DNA of 64,000 nt from Variovorax paradoxus (GTDB lineage: Bacteria > Pseudomonadota > Gammaproteobacteria > Burkholderiales > Burkholderiaceae_C), in NCBI RefSeq assembly GCF_030811855.1, contig NZ_JAUSRN010000006.1, positions 248,001 to 312,000 of the forward strand, written 5' to 3'. A model generated the notes under the pieces. The model was not told the DNA's origin, made no database searches, and saw only the letters and a list, made by a program, of their open reading frames with translations. Below are positions 1 to 8,753 of the stretch, one piece after another. The position numbers and the translations under genes were made by a program. Positions within the stretch are counted from its first letter, which is position 1; the number at the start of each line of letters is the position of its first letter.

Positions 1-834
1 GATCGCGTGTGGGTGGAAGACCCGGGCTACACGCCCACGCACGAAGTGCTGCGCGGTGCCGGCCAGCTCCCCGTGCCCGTGCCAGTGGACCAGGAAGGCA
101 TGGACGTGGCTCGCGGCATGCGCAAGGCTGCAAAGGCGAAGATGGCCATCGTCACGCCTTCGCACCAGGCGCCGTTGGGGGTCTCGATGTCGCTCGCGCG
201 CCGGCTGCAACTGCTCGACTGGGCCTCGGCGGCAAAGGCATGGATCGTCGAGGACGACTATGACGGCGAGTACCGCTACGCCGGCCCACCGCTGCCCGCG
301 CTCAAGAGCCTCGACGGGCACGATCGCGTGCTGTATGCGGGCAGCTTCTCGAAGGTGCTGTACCCTGGCCTGGCGCTGGGCTATGTGGTGGCGCCCGACT
401 CACTGCGCGATGCCTTCGCCACAGCCGCGGCAACGTGGTCCAACGGAAGCCCGCAGATCACGCAGGCCGTGGTGGCCGACTTCATGCGCGAAGGCCACTT
501 CTCCCGGCATCTCAAGAAGATGCGCCTGCTCTATGCGCGCCGTCGCGCCATGCTCGCGGCCGCATTGCGGAAGTCCTTTGGCGAAGACGTGCGCATCGAC
601 CTGCAAAGCGGCGGCATGCACCTCATCGCGCGCTTCGACCGGCGCAGCGAAAGCGACGAGGAACTGGCACGCCGCGCTCAGCTTGCGGGCCTGAACTGCC
701 AGCCGCTCTCTCGACGAGGCACAAAGGCTTTCCGAGGCGAAGGATTGCTGATGGGCTTCACCAATGTCGGCTCCGCCGTGCACGCGCAACAGCTTGCAAC
801 CGAGTTGCGAGCAGCCTTGGACCGAAGGCCCTGA
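1..834 (+). CDS. MocR/PdxR-family regulator, aminotransferase-like C-terminal part (5' truncated)
   Basis: The reading frame is open from the first base, so the N-terminal GntR-type winged-helix domain lies outside the window. What remains is the fold-type I aminotransferase-like effector domain of MocR regulators, which bind PLP and act mainly as transcription factors. Family marks are the DDYDGEYRY segment near residue 85 and the GSFSKVLYPGL segment near residue 116, whose Lys should form the PLP Schiff base. The usual C-terminal GMHL segment near residue 207 is present. It ends at a TGA at 832-834. The target cannot be told from this part; pyridoxal, GABA and taurine genes are typical targets of the family. 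Confidence 0.85.
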   Translation, partial: DRVWVEDPGYTPTHEVLRGAGQLPVPVPVDQEGMDVARGMRKAAKAKMAIVTPSHQAPLGVSMSLARRLQLLDWASAAKAWIVEDDYDGEYRYAGPPLPALKSLDGHDRVLYAGSFSKVLYPGLALGYVVAPDSLRDAFATAAATWSNGSPQITQAVVADFMREGHFSRHLKKMRLLYARRRAMLAAALRKSFGEDVRIDLQSGGMHLIARFDRRSESDEELARRAQLAGLNCQPLSRRGTKAFRGEGLLMGFTNVGSAVHAQQLATELRAALDRRP

Positions 835-1103
835 GGCCCTGAAGAAGCGTCGGCCTCAAGGCCGGAGGGCACGGTCCGTCGTGTTTTCCATGCGCTTGGT
901 GAGCGTGCCCAGCTGCAGCCATGTCAGCTTCAACCTCATTGCTGCGGCCTTTATGGGTGCCCACCAGATCGCAGGCAGCTCCAATGCGTGAAGAATTTGG
1001 CAACAGCGCCGCAGTCTTACGTTCAGCGGCCTATCGCACAACCTGCTGAGGCTGCCTCGCCTTGTATAAGCATTTCCTTATTAAAAGGGAGATGGCGCAG
1101 GAT

Positions 1104-2909
1104 ATGAGCAAAAGCAAGGTACTTTTCGCGTTGGTGATACTTCTGGGGGTCTTGGCAGGTGGCTGGTTCCTCTCCAATTACCTTGTTCTGCTCATCCTCG
1201 ATCTGCGCAATGCACCGCTGACCTGGAACACGTGGTGGCAATATATTCAGGCGACAGACCTGCCGCAGTACGCCCCCTACGCTACCAAGATCAAGCTCAG
1301 CGGCGCCATAGGCTTCGGCGTACCCCTGTTGGGCTGGGCCGCATTGCTCATCCCACTCTTTCGAGCCAAGGCCGAATCCCTGCACGGCGACGCCAGCTTC
1401 GCCGAACTTTCCGATCTCAAGAAAGCCGGCCTGCTCAAGCAGACCCCGCAAAGCATCCTCATCGGCAAATACAAAGGCCAGTACCTGTGGCTGGGCGGCG
1501 CTCAGCACGTCATCACGGTCAGTCCGACCCGTTCAGGCAAGACCACCAGCATCGCCATCCCGGTACTGTTGTCGTATCTGCACTCGATGGTCGTGCTCGA
1601 CCTCAAAGGCGAACTGCGCAAAGCCACCAGCGGCTGGCGCGCGGCACAGGGTCACACCATCTATGTGTGGGCCCCCTACGACGACCAGGGAAAGACCCAC
1701 CGCTTCAACGCCTTCACCCTGCTGGTGGGTATGGATGCGGGCAAGCGCATCGGCGAAATCCAGACCATCGCCGCCATTCTTTACCCGGACGAGCCTGGCA
1801 AAGACCCTTTTTGGACGAGCCAAAGCCGCGCCGCCTTCACCGCCTTCGCCTCATACATGTTCGAGGTATGGGACCACTGGGGTCGGATTCTCGTGCGCGC
1901 CCAGGACCCCAACACCGACGAGAACTTTCCCAGTCTTGAACGCATCCTGCGCCTGTCCAGCGGCACCGACGGCCGGGGCACTCTGGCGATGCTCAAAGAA
2001 ATCGTGGACAACCCGCAAGAGTCCAGTTTCGTCAGCGTGCAAACGCGCACCGTCTTTGGCAACCTCGCCGGCCTGGCCGAGCAAACCTTCTCCTCGGTGA
2101 TCGCCACCATGCAGGCGCCACTGCAGCAGTTCCTCAGTCCGGTGCTGGCCGCTGCCACCAACGCGACCGATTTCGACATTACCGCCATCCGCAAACATCC
2201 GACCACGCTGTACGTCGACATCCCGACCAACAAGCTCGATGAAAGCGGCAAGCTGCTGAACATCTTCTTCAGCAGCGTGATCGGCAACAACCTCACCAAG
2301 CAACTGGGTGACGAGCCGGATTTGAAATACCAGATGCTCATGCTGATGGACGAATTCACCGCCATGGGGCGAGTGGATGTGTGGGCCAAGCGCATCTCGA
2401 TCTCGGCCAGCTACGGTGTGCGCGACCTGTGCATCGTGCAAAGCCGCGCTCAGCTGCGCTCGGCCTACGGCGACAACGACGCACAGAACTTCATCACCAA
2501 CCACGGCGCGCAGATCGTGTTTGCGCCACGCGAGCAAAGCGATGCGGCTGAATACAGCGAAATGCTGGGCTACAAGACCATCCGCAAGGAGCACCGCAGC
2601 ACCAGCCGAGGCGGCGGCTCCAACCAGGTCTCGACCAACTACACCGAAGAGCGCCGAGCCCTCTTTCTGCCGCAGGAGATCAAGGAGCTGCCCGCCGACG
2701 AGGAATTGATCTTCTATGAAGGCTGCAAGCCGATCCGGGCCCACAAGAACTGGTTCTTCAAGGACAAGGTTTTCAAGGAGCGGGCGAGCATGGCGCCGGC
2801 GAGGATCAAGACGATGGCGCTCAGCAGGGAGCCATCGGTGACTGGTTTTGGGCTGGATGACATCACTCAAACCGAGTGTGAGACCAGGTTCCACTCGAAA
2901 CGGCATTGA
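1104..2909 (+). CDS. virD4: VirD4/TraG-type type IV secretion coupling protein
   Basis: This is an inner-membrane ATPase of the T4CP family, which selects substrates (DNA or effector proteins) for a type IV secretion channel. Two hydrophobic segments (about residues 4-33 and 64-84) anchor it. The Walker A motif is SPTRSGKTTS (about 140-149) and Walker B is LMLMDEFTAMG (Asp/Glu about 416-417). The family's FWxxxA segment is present. The start is uncertain: I chose ATG 1104, but ATG 1092 and TTG 1062 are in frame, with a purine-rich AAAGGGAG at 1084-1091. No VirB channel, relaxase or transfer origin is found nearby, so it is an orphan coupling gene. The downstream zeta-toxin protein carries a C-terminal domain of the type VirD4 recognises, so protein rather than DNA export is inferred. 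The 270 bases upstream hold no convincing gene. Confidence 0.9.
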   Translation: MSKSKVLFALVILLGVLAGGWFLSNYLVLLILDLRNAPLTWNTWWQYIQATDLPQYAPYATKIKLSGAIGFGVPLLGWAALLIPLFRAKAESLHGDASFAELSDLKKAGLLKQTPQSILIGKYKGQYLWLGGAQHVITVSPTRSGKTTSIAIPVLLSYLHSMVVLDLKGELRKATSGWRAAQGHTIYVWAPYDDQGKTHRFNAFTLLVGMDAGKRIGEIQTIAAILYPDEPGKDPFWTSQSRAAFTAFASYMFEVWDHWGRILVRAQDPNTDENFPSLERILRLSSGTDGRGTLAMLKEIVDNPQESSFVSVQTRTVFGNLAGLAEQTFSSVIATMQAPLQQFLSPVLAAATNATDFDITAIRKHPTTLYVDIPTNKLDESGKLLNIFFSSVIGNNLTKQLGDEPDLKYQMLMLMDEFTAMGRVDVWAKRISISASYGVRDLCIVQSRAQLRSAYGDNDAQNFITNHGAQIVFAPREQSDAAEYSEMLGYKTIRKEHRSTSRGGGSNQVSTNYTEERRALFLPQEIKELPADEELIFYEGCKPIRAHKNWFFKDKVFKERASMAPARIKTMALSREPSVTGFGLDDITQTECETRFHSKRH

Positions 2910-3025
2910 GCCTTGCTCAACCGGCTCAGCCAGCTTGGCCGGCCGAATACGGTGACCGATTATCAATCTATCAGATTTATTTCATTCACGAACATTAAAT
3001 CAAACATGCAAACGGGAGGTATTAA

Positions 3026-3859
3026 GTGGAAATGACACAGTGGATCTTTTGGATGATTTTTGGCTCGGCAATTGGAGTGGGAATGGGTTTCGCCCTGAAC
3101 AGAATTTACCATAAAAAATGGATCCCCTTGGCTTGCATGATTGCATGCATGAATCTAGCGCCAAATATTGCACTTTTATTTTCAGAGCCCGATATCACTG
3201 GAGAGATGCCTTTAATCACCGCCACTCAGCCAAAATCAGCCGATGAGCTAGCAGAAGCAACAATTATCGAATTGAAAAATAAAAACACGACCTATAAACT
3301 GCTACTTGAAGTTGACCCGAAATTTCGCAGCGAGCTACATGCAATAATTAAGTCGTCCAATAACTTCAAAGACACCAATGATGCGCAACCGCTCTTGGGA
3401 CTTCTCTTCGCCAAGGTAGGCAAGTATTTGCCATTTGCAGATGATGAAGTTGTTGCGGAATTCGCCATCCGGAGAATTGAATTTTTCAGTAAATTAGATG
3501 CGGCCAATTGCGACTCCTGGATCAATGCGAAGTTCGCCAATTTAAATTTGCCAATCGATGTGCGTTCAGATCTTCAAAATGCTGAGAGCAGCTTACTTGC
3601 GAGCGGTATCAGTGGGCTTAAAAATGGGAGTAATGCAAAATTGACCTTTACCTCAAAAGAGTTCCTTTCATATTTGACTGAAATGGAAAAATCCAGTGGC
3701 ACTTTTAAAAAGAAGGATTTTCTAAATGCTCTCGATGAAAAAACACCACCACAAGAGCAGTGCAAGGCATATTCTTCGTTATTGGATTTTGCGAAAAAAG
3801 AAAAATCAGCAAATATTGCCAAGCTCTGGCGGACACTCATGCTGGGAATAAGAGATTGA
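3026..3859 (+). CDS. Unknown AT-rich protein with N-terminal membrane segments
   Basis: I do not recognise this 277-residue protein. Two hydrophobic stretches (about residues 4-24 and 33-52) suggest an N-terminal membrane anchor. The rest is a soluble, Lys/Ser/Leu-rich domain with no motif I can name. GTG 3026 sits 5 nt after a strong GGGAGGT (3014-3020); ATG 3032 is an alternative. Base composition is visibly AT-richer than the flanking chromosome, with many AAA, AAT and TTT codons, a sign of recent transfer. It lies between the coupling protein and the toxin pair, so it may be an immunity or accessory protein of that block. Position is the only support for that role. Confidence 0.7.
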   Translation: MEMTQWIFWMIFGSAIGVGMGFALNRIYHKKWIPLACMIACMNLAPNIALLFSEPDITGEMPLITATQPKSADELAEATIIELKNKNTTYKLLLEVDPKFRSELHAIIKSSNNFKDTNDAQPLLGLLFAKVGKYLPFADDEVVAEFAIRRIEFFSKLDAANCDSWINAKFANLNLPIDVRSDLQNAESSLLASGISGLKNGSNAKLTFTSKEFLSYLTEMEKSSGTFKKKDFLNALDEKTPPQEQCKAYSSLLDFAKKEKSANIAKLWRTLMLGIRD

Positions 3860-3908
3860 TCGGGCGAATCAAGTCGCATGCCAAAATGCATGGCGATGCC
3901 CATCGGTT

Positions 3909-3923
3909 GGGCGTTATACGCCC
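3909..3923. repeat. Short perfect hairpin after the unknown gene
   Basis: GGGCGT and ACGCCC form a 6-bp inverted repeat around a 3-nt loop, 49 bases after the stop codon of the preceding gene. It is followed by an A/T-rich run without a clean U-tract. It could be a weak terminator or a protein-binding site. Confidence 0.4.
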
Positions 3924-3950
3924 TATCAAAATGGCAGAAAATGGTGCCTC

Positions 3951-4009
3951 CCTGTGACACTTCCGGCATTGTCATGTGAAGCCCAAGGGCATGTCACAGG
4001 CGCATGTCA
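3951..4009. promoter_or_regulatory. Operator-like repeats upstream of the HTH/zeta pair
   Basis: CCTGTGACA (3951-3959) and TGTCACAGG (3992-4000) are perfect 9-bp inverted arms. Inside and beside them GCATGTCA occurs twice in direct orientation (3989-3996 and 4002-4009), and a related TGTCATGTGA occurs at 3970-3979. The cluster ends 42 bases before the start of the small HTH-like protein. Toxin-antitoxin operons are usually autoregulated through repeats placed like these, so the antitoxin or immunity protein may bind here. The repeats are directly visible; the function is inference. Confidence 0.45.
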
Positions 4010-4051
4010 TGCTCAGTATTGCCTGAAACAAACACTTCGAAAGGGCAACGA

Positions 4052-4489
4052 ATGAACAACCCCCCCGCCTCCGAGAGAGATTATTGGGATCGGATTTTGA
4101 AACTCGCCAAAGACAATGGCGGCAGCTTCACGCTGGATCAGATTCATGAGGAATTTGATCTGAGCAGCAGGGAAATCAAGAAAATCATCAAGCTGATTGA
4201 AGAAGATCGCTCGGATGATGCTGCCGACAACTATGAAAGTGCGGAAGGCTCGGTTAAGGCATGGAAGGCTCGATCTATCTCCGAAGGATATGAAGAAGAA
4301 AAACTAACCTTCCCAGATAAAGTTCGTAAGAACAGATTAATGGATCTGCGAGTAATGGCTTACCGCGAATTCAATTCGATCGACATTGATGACAATGATG
4401 CCGTTAAAGCGATTGATTTGAAATACGTTGTCCTCAATCAAATCTTCCTTTATTTGCGAAACAAGGGAGTCCTCCATGGCTGGTTCTAA
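4052..4489 (+). CDS. Small HTH-like protein, probable antitoxin/immunity partner of the zeta-toxin protein
   Basis: This is a 145-residue acidic protein encoded immediately before the zeta-toxin gene; its last 14 bases overlap the toxin start, which implies coupled translation. Residues about 25-52 look like a winged-helix/HTH segment (SFTLDQIHEEFDLSSREIKK), and the C-terminal half is helical. It does not resemble the epsilon or PezA antitoxins. ATG 4052 is chosen because AAGGG lies 7 nt upstream; an in-frame GTG at 4004 lacks a ribosome site and would enter the repeat cluster. The order (small protein first, toxin second, overlap) and the toxin-like partner suggest it neutralises the toxin and may repress its own promoter. 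No homologue is recognised by name. Confidence 0.75.
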   Translation: MNNPPASERDYWDRILKLAKDNGGSFTLDQIHEEFDLSSREIKKIIKLIEEDRSDDAADNYESAEGSVKAWKARSISEGYEEEKLTFPDKVRKNRLMDLRVMAYREFNSIDIDDNDAVKAIDLKYVVLNQIFLYLRNKGVLHGWF

Positions 4490-7400
4490 TCCCTATCGAC
4501 TCTCGGAGGTGGAGAACGAGCGGATTTTTCGCGAAGAAATTCTTCCGGAAAAAATAAAAAATATCGGCTCCAACCTTCATCCGGTCGAACACCCCACAAT
4601 GGTCATCATCGGCGGCCAACCCGGGGCCGGAAAAAGCCGCACCATGGGCGGCGTCGAACGCGAATTGACGCATCAGGGCGGTGCTCTCAAGATTTCACCG
4701 GACGATTTTCGGGAATACCATCCGGCGTTCGAGAAATTAAACATAGCCAACGACCGCACCTCATCGAGCTTCACCCACGAGGACGCCGGCATTTGGGCTG
4801 AAAAGCTCGAAAAGTATGGTCGAGAGCACAAGCTCAATGTCATTCTCGAAGGCACGCTGCGCACCCCAGAAAATGCCGCAGCGCGGTTGCAGGAGTACAA
4901 AGCTGCCGGCTACACCACCGATGTGCGCGTGGTCGCAACGAATGAGCGCACCAGTTGGCAAAGCGTGCACAGTCGATATGAGTCAGATAAAAAGAAAGAC
5001 GATTACGGCCGCTGGGTCCCCAAGGATGGTCACGACTCCGCCTACAAGGGTGTTCTGGACAGTGTCGAACGAATCGAAGCCCGAAAACTATCTGACCGTG
5101 TCGGCATCTACGACCGCAACGGCAAGGCTATTTATCAAAATGAATTAAAGAACGGCCAATGGGAACATGGGCCGGCAGGTCGCCCGGCCCTGGAGGGCGA
5201 GCGCAGCAAGCCCCTCACGCCCGAGCAATGGGATACGCATCTCAGAGATTTTGACAAGATCACCCGAAACGTCATTCGCCCAGGCCGCAGCGCCAGCGCG
5301 GAAGATATTCAGGAGGTGCAAAGGCTCCGCGCCCGTTCCGAGGCGGCGGCCACCGAGCAACTGGGGCACGCGCCGCCCAAGTCCATTGGCACCCGCCTGG
5401 CCCAACTTGGCGCGGCCGATGCCTCCATTGGCACCAAACCCGGCTTCCAAACCCTCGTCAAAGGCGGCGGCGTGGCCAGCGTCGCCCTGCTGGGCTACGA
5501 CGCCCTCACGACCGCCAGTCAATACAACGCCCTGACCGCCCAGGGCAACCAATTCGGCGCCGACGCCCTGCTGCACGAATACGTCGGCCGCACCGGTGGC
5601 GGCCTGGCTGCGGGCTTTGCCGCAGGCGCGGCCTACGGCGCAGCCACGGGCTCTTTCACCGGTCCCGGCGCCCTGGTCACCGGCGCGGTCGGCGGCACCA
5701 TCGGGGCCTTTGGTGGCGAAGCCATTGGCCGCGCGTACACCAAGTACCAAATGAATCACCAGGTGGGCGACGATGGCAACACCTACGCGCACACCCATGG
5801 CCATTGGGAGCAGTCCAACTGGGTTCACAAGAACCAGCCCGCTGCCCCGGACCAGATCAACACCCTCGAATACAAGCGCACCAGCGCCATCACCGAACTC
5901 GCGCTGGCTCGGCCTCAGCATCTCGATCCGCAGAACATCACCCTGCAAGACCCCCAGGGGCAAAAGAGCGACTATCGCCTGACCAAAGACGGCTGGGTGA
6001 CCGAGGTCACCGACCAAGGGCCCTACGGCACTGCCATCCCCGTAGGAGACTTTGGCGCTGTTCTGACCCATGACGAACGCGCTGCCCCCGACCTAAGCAA
6101 GCAGCTCGATCAGATTTCCGCGGTGCGCCGCGATGCCAATGCGTACTATTCGGAAAACCTCGCCAAGGCCTACATGACCGACTACGTCGGCAGAGGCTTT
6201 GCGCGGGATGACAGACCCGTGCCCGAATCCGTGACACAGCTCTTGCGCTTGCCCAGCGAAATCCATGTGAAAGACCCGGCCACCGGCCAGACCTGGGAGC
6301 GCAGCCCCCAGGGGGCGTTCACCCGCACCGACCATGTGGAAATGTCTGGCCTCGAGGGCAAGGACTACATCCCCCGGACGCTGACCGCCAAGGGAGAAGA
6401 GCTGGCACGGCTGGACAAGGAACATCAAGGCCACGTGCAGACCAACCGCCAGTATGGGGCGGCCTTGGTGGAGCAGAAGTTCCAGGACATGCAGCGGCAA
6501 GAGCTAAAGCACCAACAACCGCCCCAGAAAACGACGCCGCCCGGGCAGCAGCAGCCTACGAGCGGCCACCTGACACCCCAGCAGATCGAGCGCATCACCA
6601 CGCATGAATCGCGCATCGTGCCCACGCCGGGCGGCATGAGTTTTGCCGAGGCGCACCGGCGCCGCGACGAACCCGAGCAGATTTCTGCGGGCTCGTTGCG
6701 GCCGGTGGGCAAGCTGGATACATCCCAGATGGACAAGGGCAGCCAGTTGTACCGGATGCACCTGGCGCAGGAGCAGGCCCGGATGCGTGACCTGGAGATT
6801 GCGCTGGCGCAGGACAGGGAGCGGTTCAAGAACGAGCCCAAGCTGCCACAGCCCTCGGTGGAGCGCACGCAGGAGCGCGTGCAGGAACGTACGCAGGAAC
6901 GCGCACAGGACCATTCGCCAAGGCGTTTGCTGGAGGAGGCGCCTGTGGCACAGGCGCATGTCAGCCCTGCGCGGCCGGCCGCTGGTGCCGAGGCGATGCA
7001 CTCGCCGACAACCCACGCCTCAACCCACGCCTCAGTGGCGGCCCCGGTGCACTCGAACCCTCCAGGCGATGCCGCAACCATTGCGGCGGCGCAAGCCCAG
7101 GTGGCCGCAGCGCAAGCCCAGGCGGCCGCGGCACAGGCCCAGGCCGTTGCGGCGCAGGCCAAATTGGCCCAGATGCACCAGCAGATGGCGCGCATGGCCG
7201 CAGAGCGCGGACACGACGGCCTGGCGCGGCGTGATGAGCGCGACGAGAGGGATCAGCGCGATCAGCCTGGGACGACGCAGATCGCGCAAGGCCGCGACAC
7301 CCGGCAAGATTTGGAGGCCGGCACGCACGGCAAGCAGATATCCGCCACTGCCGTGGCCGATACAAGCCGCCCGTTGCTGCGCGAATTCAGCGACCCGAGT

Positions 7401-7739
7401 CATCCCCAAAATGCGTTGTACAACACTCTCAAAGACGGGCTTCCACAACGCACGGCGCCGGAGTTGCTCTCGCATCTAACGGCGGCCTGCTACAAGTCAG
7501 GCATCAAGCAGCCCGATGATCTGGCCCATGTCGTGGGCAGGGAAGGAAAGCTTCACTTTTTATCCCGTTCATTGTTCGGCCCCGGCACCACCGTCGACGT
7601 CACGCAGCCCGCGCCCAGCGTGCAGCAGACCATGCAGGAAGTGCAGCAGTTCGACCAGCAGCGCGCGACCGATCGCGCCCAATATCAGGCACAGGCCGCA
7701 GCGCAAGCCAACCAGCAGCAGGGGCCGATGCTGGGCTGA
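4476..7739 (+). CDS. Zeta-toxin kinase fused to an XVIPCD-like T4SS secretion domain
   Basis: This is a 1087-residue modular protein. Residues 40-220 are a zeta-toxin/PezT domain, the family that phosphorylates UDP-N-acetylglucosamine and blocks wall synthesis. It has P-loop GGQPGAGKS (46-54), an SPDDFREYHP segment (D76 matches the zeta catalytic Asp), LEGTLRT (124-130), a RYES arginine (R167) and a YDRNG strand (212-216). Residues about 325-425 are Gly/Ala-rich and hydrophobic. Residues 700-960 are Gln/Ala-rich, low-complexity and probably extended. The last 120 residues begin LREFSDPSHPQNALY (about 968-982) and end in a Gln-rich tail, like the XVIPCD signals of Xanthomonas T4SS effectors. 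ATG 4476 has GGGAG 6 nt upstream. It is the likely effector for the upstream coupling protein. Confidence 0.85.
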   Translation: MAGSNPYRLSEVENERIFREEILPEKIKNIGSNLHPVEHPTMVIIGGQPGAGKSRTMGGVERELTHQGGALKISPDDFREYHPAFEKLNIANDRTSSSFTHEDAGIWAEKLEKYGREHKLNVILEGTLRTPENAAARLQEYKAAGYTTDVRVVATNERTSWQSVHSRYESDKKKDDYGRWVPKDGHDSAYKGVLDSVERIEARKLSDRVGIYDRNGKAIYQNELKNGQWEHGPAGRPALEGERSKPLTPEQWDTHLRDFDKITRNVIRPGRSASAEDIQEVQRLRARSEAAATEQLGHAPPKSIGTRLAQLGAADASIGTKPGFQTLVKGGGVASVALLGYDALTTASQYNALTAQGNQFGADALLHEYVGRTGGGLAAGFAAGAAYGAATGSFTGPGALVTGAVGGTIGAFGGEAIGRAYTKYQMNHQVGDDGNTYAHTHGHWEQSNWVHKNQPAAPDQINTLEYKRTSAITELALARPQHLDPQNITLQDPQGQKSDYRLTKDGWVTEVTDQGPYGTAIPVGDFGAVLTHDERAAPDLSKQLDQISAVRRDANAYYSENLAKAYMTDYVGRGFARDDRPVPESVTQLLRLPSEIHVKDPATGQTWERSPQGAFTRTDHVEMSGLEGKDYIPRTLTAKGEELARLDKEHQGHVQTNRQYGAALVEQKFQDMQRQELKHQQPPQKTTPPGQQQPTSGHLTPQQIERITTHESRIVPTPGGMSFAEAHRRRDEPEQISAGSLRPVGKLDTSQMDKGSQLYRMHLAQEQARMRDLEIALAQDRERFKNEPKLPQPSVERTQERVQERTQERAQDHSPRRLLEEAPVAQAHVSPARPAAGAEAMHSPTTHASTHASVAAPVHSNPPGDAATIAAAQAQVAAAQAQAAAAQAQAVAAQAKLAQMHQQMARMAAERGHDGLARRDERDERDQRDQPGTTQIAQGRDTRQDLEAGTHGKQISATAVADTSRPLLREFSDPSHPQNALYNTLKDGLPQRTAPELLSHLTAACYKSGIKQPDDLAHVVGREGKLHFLSRSLFGPGTTVDVTQPAPSVQQTMQEVQQFDQQRATDRAQYQAQAAAQANQQQGPMLG

Positions 7740-7889
7740 CAGCCTCTGCTCTCCGGGCGCCAGCGCAATCCATGATCGTGCTCGACCTGAACAATCCCAT
7801 GAGGGGCGGCAATGCTGTGAAACCGGCGACCAAAGCGCCAAGAACATGCTGCAATCCACGCCAAGAGGCACGTCGACAAGAGCCAAGCA

Positions 7890-8753
7890 ATGAACGAAAA
7901 AGAAAAGCGCCGCATGGCGCAAAACGAGGTGTGGGCGAGCAGCCTGCACGCACTGCGCCGCCACCTTCCGGTCATGCAGCGCAGTCAAACAGAACTCTCA
8001 CACGGCGTCGGACAACTCCAGGTTAGCCAGGGAACCGCCACTAATCTCTATGCCTGGTACGGGCTGAATGCACTGGCAGACCTGCATGCGGTCGCAATCT
8101 CTGCGCTGCTCCAGGAACACGATTTCGGTGCGCAGGCGCTAGCCCAGGACGCGATTCATCTGGCCGTGAACATCGTGTACTTGCTGGACGACCCGGGTGG
8201 GGACAGGTTGACAGGCGCTTTGCGCAATCTTCTCGACGCGCAACGCACGCGCTTTGCCGCCTGGCAGGCTGTGGCGCCGGAGAACAAGGAGGCTCGTCAA
8301 CGGGCCGGGCAACTGGCGTCGGATTGCGCTCAGTCGCCCTGGTACGCGGGCGCGCCGGCTTGGCCGCCTCTTGGCGCACGTGCGGATGCGGTAGGGATGG
8401 GCGAGTGGGTACACCCCGTGTTGGCGGCGGCTACCAACGCGGAACAAACCACCGCACAAGAACTGATGAACTTTCTGCAATGCGAGCGTGGCTCACAGGA
8501 GGAACGCAAAGCTGCACATGCATACCGTACCGCCCGGTGCGCATCGGATGCCCTGTATGTCGAGGCTATTGCGTTGCGACTGTTTGCCCATGCCTTGCAC
8601 CGGATGGCTTCAATGATCCGAGACCAGGTCGCCGTTACTTACGCGGAATTGTCCATGGAGCGAATGGATGACGTCCTCGCCGAGCATCGTCGGCTGGCCG
8701 AGGAACATCGAAATGACATGAACCTCTACATGCGCGTTCAGGGCAACGCTTGA
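7890..8753 (+). CDS. Unknown helical protein, DUF5677-like
   Basis: This 287-residue protein has no motif I recognise with certainty. It is predicted helical, with a central block (about 50-110) of Ala/Leu/His-rich helices and an xARxF-like pattern that recalls DUF5677-type proteins. A long C-terminal helix follows (about 225-285). There is no signal peptide or membrane segment. The ribosome site before ATG 7890 is weak. It follows the toxin gene by 150 bases in the same direction and its stop lies at the apparent right edge of the accessory block, so it may be cargo of that block. Confidence 0.55.
   Translation: MNEKEKRRMAQNEVWASSLHALRRHLPVMQRSQTELSHGVGQLQVSQGTATNLYAWYGLNALADLHAVAISALLQEHDFGAQALAQDAIHLAVNIVYLLDDPGGDRLTGALRNLLDAQRTRFAAWQAVAPENKEARQRAGQLASDCAQSPWYAGAPAWPPLGARADAVGMGEWVHPVLAAATNAEQTTAQELMNFLQCERGSQEERKAAHAYRTARCASDALYVEAIALRLFAHALHRMASMIRDQVAVTYAELSMERMDDVLAEHRRLAEEHRNDMNLYMRVQGNA

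Noticed and set aside
1851..2966. 371-codon minus-strand frame over the coupling protein gene
   Set aside because: No motif; overlaps a clear Walker A/B ATPase on the other strand.
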